This document shows positions 4,687-6,829 of a DNA stretch of 6,829 nucleotides, in pieces (position 1 is the first letter of the stretch; each line of letters begins with the position of its first letter). This DNA comes from an uncultured Pseudomonadota bacterium (lineage in GTDB: Bacteria; Pseudomonadota; Alphaproteobacteria; Rs-D84). A program made the translations under genes and the position numbers. Where the stretch lies: the NCBI GenBank assembly GCA_947165555.1, contig CAMVAR010000037.1:1-6829 (forward strand), in the 5' to 3' direction. Below the pieces are notes generated by a model. The model searched no databases. It was not told the origin of the DNA and saw only the letters and a list, made by a program, of their open reading frames with translations.

Positions 4687-5811
4687 ATGAAATACAAAAA
4701 AGCATATTATACCGTCACACCATCCCATCTGTTGGAAGACATTCGTTTAACATCCACAGCAAGGGTTGTTTATGGGATTGTTGAAAACCTTACCCATAAA
4801 ACTGGTGTATGTTTCGCATCAAACGATTATATTCTGGGTGCTCTGGGTTTCTGCGGCGAAAGGACATTGCAACGTGCGCTGGCATTATTGGAAGAATGTG
4901 GATACATAAAACGCGACATAATTACCGACCGCGGCAATCAAAACGAACGCAAAATAACCCTTTCAGATGATTGGAAAATGGTTCAAAAACCACAGGGGGG
5001 TGGTGACAAAAATGACACCGGGGTGGTGACAAAAATGTCGTCCCTTTATAATAATGATGAAAAACAAAGTAATAAAAAATATATTCTTACAACGCGTGCG
5101 CGTGTAGATGAATTATTTGAAAAGTTATGGGATGCATATCCAAAGACCAGACGTGGATCAAAGCAAAAAGCGTACGACAGCTTTGTACATTTGGTCTGTG
5201 CCGACCGGATTGCCCCGGAACAAATACTGGCAAAGATACCTGAATACGTTAATTCGTCCGAAGTCGCCGATAAAGGCATGGTCCAATACCTGTATCGTTG
5301 GTTGGAAAACCGCGGGTACGAGGCCGAATATAAACCGGCAACCAAGAAAAAAGCTGAACCAGAAGAAAATATGCCAATAACAATGCCAGCCATTGGGGTT
5401 AAAGGCTGTGAAATATGGACCAAACATAACCTGCGATTCAGAAACAAAAATCATCTGTGGTCATCAATGTTGCGTCACACGATGGATGATTATTACAGGA
5501 TGTCCACGGCAGATTATATAATCCTGCGAAACATCCAAATCGCTGGCAATATGGGTGAAGAAATAGCCAAAGTTATTTATTTCCTGGGCAACGGCGGGGA
5601 CATCAAAGCACTGGAACAAGCGTTTGTGCATCAATGGTGGCGACAGAACGCATATTTGGCACTGCACAAAGGCACAAGCACCCTGGAAGAAAAACGCGCA
5701 GAGTGGCAGGAATTATGCAAAGAAATCGGTATGACTGAATACATTGACCACAATCCAACAGATGATTTCAAACGCATGGATGAATTCTATAAACGCATGG
5801 GGTGGAAATAA
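4687..5811 (+). CDS. Phage replication initiator (lambda O-like organisation)
   Basis: This is a 374-residue protein. Residues 19-80 are a winged helix: LTSTARVVYGIVENLTH, then ERTLQRALALLEECGYIKRD. Residues 100-130 are a Gly/Asp/Asn-rich linker encoded by iteron-like DNA and an AT-rich tract. Residues 143-216 (FEKLWDAYPKTRRGSKQKAY, ILAKIPEYV, YLYRWLENRGYEAEY) match the segment commonly found in the C-terminal half of prophage replication proteins. Residues 235-374 are helical and unrecognised, possibly for helicase or loader contact. By analogy the protein binds the origin repeats and recruits the host replicative helicase. The ribosome site is weak (AGGG about 12 bases upstream), so translation may be modest. 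The TAA overlaps the next ATG (TAATG). The initiator role is well supported; helicase partner and mode are inferred. Confidence 0.8.
   Translation: MKYKKAYYTVTPSHLLEDIRLTSTARVVYGIVENLTHKTGVCFASNDYILGALGFCGERTLQRALALLEECGYIKRDIITDRGNQNERKITLSDDWKMVQKPQGGGDKNDTGVVTKMSSLYNNDEKQSNKKYILTTRARVDELFEKLWDAYPKTRRGSKQKAYDSFVHLVCADRIAPEQILAKIPEYVNSSEVADKGMVQYLYRWLENRGYEAEYKPATKKKAEPEENMPITMPAIGVKGCEIWTKHNLRFRNKNHLWSSMLRHTMDDYYRMSTADYIILRNIQIAGNMGEEIAKVIYFLGNGGDIKALEQAFVHQWWRQNAYLALHKGTSTLEEKRAEWQELCKEIGMTEYIDHNPTDDFKRMDEFYKRMGWK
4980..5047 (+). repeat. Iteron-like direct repeats inside the initiator gene
   Basis: Three units begin at 4980, 5002 and 5025. The last two share 18 identical bases, GGGGTGGTGACAAAAATG (4997-5014 and 5020-5037), with a period of 23. 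The first is a degenerate copy 22 bases earlier (GGTTCAAAAACCAC). Each unit has its own dyad: TGGTT-CAAA-AACCA, GGTG-N10-CACC, GACA-AAAA-TGTC. Because 23 is not a multiple of three, the repeats encode different residues, so they are conserved as DNA rather than as protein. This is what one expects for initiator binding sites. Confidence 0.6.
5044..5092. other. AT-rich tract next to the iterons, candidate unwinding element
   Basis: About 50 bases directly after the repeats are strongly A+T-rich, roughly 80-85 percent by eye, including TTTATAATAATGATG and AATAAAAAATATATT. This is clearly above the surrounding gene. In lambda the origin has the same order: iterons in the initiator gene and then an easily melted tract. 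Origin function here is inferred. Confidence 0.5.
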
Positions 5812-6530
5812 TGTTAGCGCAAAAGATGAATATAACAATAAAAGGCCCAGACCTTTCAAAGTACATTGATGATTTGTCGTGGAAACAGATTCCGTTTGCA
5901 ATGTCCAAAGCACTGAATGATCTGGGCAGAATGATTGGTTCAAAATTGGTCACGGTTTCTGGGCAAAAATTCAATATACGTGCTGCATGGTCGCGCAGAT
6001 ACAAAACCGGATCAACCAGTGCCGGTCCACAATACAGAACTGATGCGGCCGCATATTTCAGCACACAAATATCAAAAAAAGTACCACTGGAAGATATGAA
6101 AATCAAAATTGCCACGCCATCATGGCAAATACATCAGCAATCTGATGATAATTCATCTGCACGTACACCGGAATATGTCACAATGCAAAACGACCGTGGC
6201 AACAAAATTAAATATATCGCAATACCAATCATGAACAATGTCAAATACGGTGGCAACGGTAAACTGCGCCCGAATGCACAACATTTAATGAATAACCCAA
6301 TTAAAAATCGTGTATTCATCCTTGATGGCAAAGCAAATGGCAATAAAGTGCTGTTTCAACGGTATGGCAATGGCCCAAACGATTATCGCGCACTGTACGT
6401 GCTTGTAGAATCCGTTCAAATCAATCCAAAATTCAATTTCACCAAAGTGGTCGAAGATACCGTCAACAAGATGTTTGACGACCTGTTCGACAAAGCAATG
6501 ACGGAGGCAATGGCAACCGCCAAAGTATAA
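5811..6530 (+). CDS. Virion-type protein, resembling minor tail/neck proteins
   Basis: This is a 239-residue protein. Residues about 22-55 (WKQIPFAMSKALNDLGRMIG, then KFNIRAAW) match the N-terminal pattern of phage proteins of the lambda minor tail Z type and related neck or tail-completion proteins: a helix with FAxxxALN followed by a basic region meant to contact other virion parts. The middle (residues 60-150) is strand-rich and polar. The end (VESVQINPKFNFTKVVEDTVNKMFDDLFDKAM) is the long closing helix also seen in that group. The ATG at 5811 shares one base with the initiator's TAA, and GGGGTGG lies five bases upstream. A GTG three codons earlier is less likely. Similarity is by pattern only, and the position after a replication gene is odd for a structural protein. 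Confidence 0.5.
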   Translation: MLAQKMNITIKGPDLSKYIDDLSWKQIPFAMSKALNDLGRMIGSKLVTVSGQKFNIRAAWSRRYKTGSTSAGPQYRTDAAAYFSTQISKKVPLEDMKIKIATPSWQIHQQSDDNSSARTPEYVTMQNDRGNKIKYIAIPIMNNVKYGGNGKLRPNAQHLMNNPIKNRVFILDGKANGNKVLFQRYGNGPNDYRALYVLVESVQINPKFNFTKVVEDTVNKMFDDLFDKAMTEAMATAKV

Positions 6531-6533
6531 CCC

Positions 6534-6681
6534 AGAACAGCGACAGAACACTATATGCGCGACCATAGGTTCTGTCGAAACCCTTATCCACTGCGGGTCA
6601 CGCGAGACGCGATGAAAATCTAGTTAGTGGGGTGAACAAAATTGGTGAACGGTAGAGAACGATACAGAACGGCAAGAGAAC
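6534..6681 (+). repeat. Cluster of phased [A/T]GAAC[A/G] motifs
   Basis: GAAC occurs at 6535, 6546, 6634, 6647, 6657, 6667 and 6678. Spacings within the two groups are 11 and then 13, 10, 10 and 11, about one helical turn, and the flanks are similar (AGAACA or AGAACG in most). The motif in the upstream group is also the arm of the hairpin. Regular helical spacing suggests a site for a cooperatively bound protein ahead of the next gene. The rest of the 190-base noncoding stretch shows only a small CGCG-AGA-CGCG hairpin (6601-6611). Confidence 0.45.
6541..6577. other. Strong hairpin after the virion-type gene
   Basis: CGACAGAAC (6541-6549) pairs perfectly with GTTCTGTCG (6569-6577). After one unpaired A, CTAT (6551-6554) pairs with ATAG (6565-6568), giving a 13 bp stem and a 10-base loop. 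No T-run follows on either strand, so it is not a standard rho-independent terminator. It may be an RNA structure protecting or ending the upstream message, or a protein-binding site. Confidence 0.55.
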
Positions 6682-6720
6682 AGATAAAAGTTGACAAAAA
6701 ATAAACATAAAGGGAACGAA

Positions 6721-6829
6721 ATGGAAAAAATATCAGAAAAAATACAAAAACAATTGGAATCGTTGGAAATTGTAATTAAAAACGTGACCGACATTAAACC
6801 GGACCCGGAAAATCCCAAAGACCATTCGG
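6721..6829 (+). CDS. Start of a probable ParB-fold / phage DNA-methylase protein, cut off
   Basis: Thirty-six residues are visible. After a basic and acidic leader (MEKISEKIQKQLESLEIVIK) comes VTDIKPDPENPKDHS, which fits the opening of the ParB N-terminal fold: a strand followed by I-x-P-x-x-x-N-P-[KR]-x-H. In phages this fold often precedes a DNA adenine or cytosine methylase domain. AAAGGG lies about six bases before the ATG, and a 190-base noncoding region stands upstream, so the gene may begin a new transcription unit. The methylase part cannot be seen, so a stand-alone ParB-like protein is equally possible. Confidence 0.55.
   Translation, partial: MEKISEKIQKQLESLEIVIKNVTDIKPDPENPKDHS

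Noticed and set aside
4980..5037. CRISPR-like reading of the repeats in the initiator gene
   Set aside because: There are too few units, the period is too short for spacers, and they lie inside a coding region; iterons explain them better.
5046..5447. Minus-strand open frame of 133 residues inside the initiator gene
   Set aside because: It is an antisense shadow of a well-supported gene, with no ribosome site and Cys/Phe/Ser-rich low-quality composition.
5768..6566. Several minus-strand open frames opposite the virion-type gene
   Set aside because: They are antisense shadows of a continuous, well-started rightward gene, with no independent start signals.
6531..6630. Possible tRNA or attachment site in the noncoding gap
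   Set aside because: The stems (6541-6577 and CCACT/AGTGG at 6588-6630) do not form a cloverleaf, no T-loop motif is present, and no integrase or repeated core was seen.
6691..6720. TTGACA at 6691 as a -35 element for the gene at 6721
   Set aside because: No -10 fits: the 17 bp position falls on the ribosome site, too close to the start codon.

Overview
The window looks like the early and replication region of a temperate phage or prophage (or a closely phage-like element) from an alphaproteobacterium with an AT-leaning genome. The host assignment rests mainly on a GapR/DUF2312 gene, a family typical of Alphaproteobacteria and their phages. Genes are short, tightly packed and mostly coupled by ATGA or TAATG overlaps, as in phage genomes.

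Layout. (1) Positions 1-1471 form a leftward operon: a small Cys-containing secreted or anchored protein, a 363-residue protein carrying two copies of the same helix-turn-helix, a 54-residue protein with two membrane segments, and the first codons of a further gene. (2) Positions 1472-1605 are a divergent control region. It has a good leftward promoter (TTGACA, 17 bp spacer, TACACT), a weaker rightward promoter, and a perfect inverted repeat GTGTA-N10-TACAC that overlaps the leftward -10. (3) Positions 1606-2782 run rightward: a Cro/CI-type (XRE) repressor, a possible nested membrane peptide, a WYL-domain protein with no DNA-binding domain, and an unknown 77-residue protein. (4) Positions 2631-3016 hold a leftward gene that runs antisense into the end of the previous gene. 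Its promoter region contains a near-identical second copy of the operator (18 of 19 bases). (5) Positions 3083-4664 run rightward: GapR, then a chain of small unknown proteins and a small winged-helix protein. (6) Positions 4687-5811 encode the replication initiator, with lambda-O-like architecture. Its linker DNA contains about three 22-23 bp iteron-like units followed by an AT-rich stretch, a probable origin inside the initiator gene. (7) Positions 5811-6530 encode a virion-type protein coupled to the initiator. (8) Positions 6531-6720 are noncoding, with a strong hairpin and helically spaced GAAC motifs, before the start of a probable ParB-fold or DNA-methylase gene that runs off the window.

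How the parts may work together (inference): one regulator, most likely the XRE protein, could bind both operator copies and so link the leftward operon with the gapR/replication transcription unit. The WYL protein could be a signal-responsive partner. GapR and the initiator would then act on DNA topology and origin firing. No integrase, attachment site, tRNA, insertion sequence or CRISPR array was seen.
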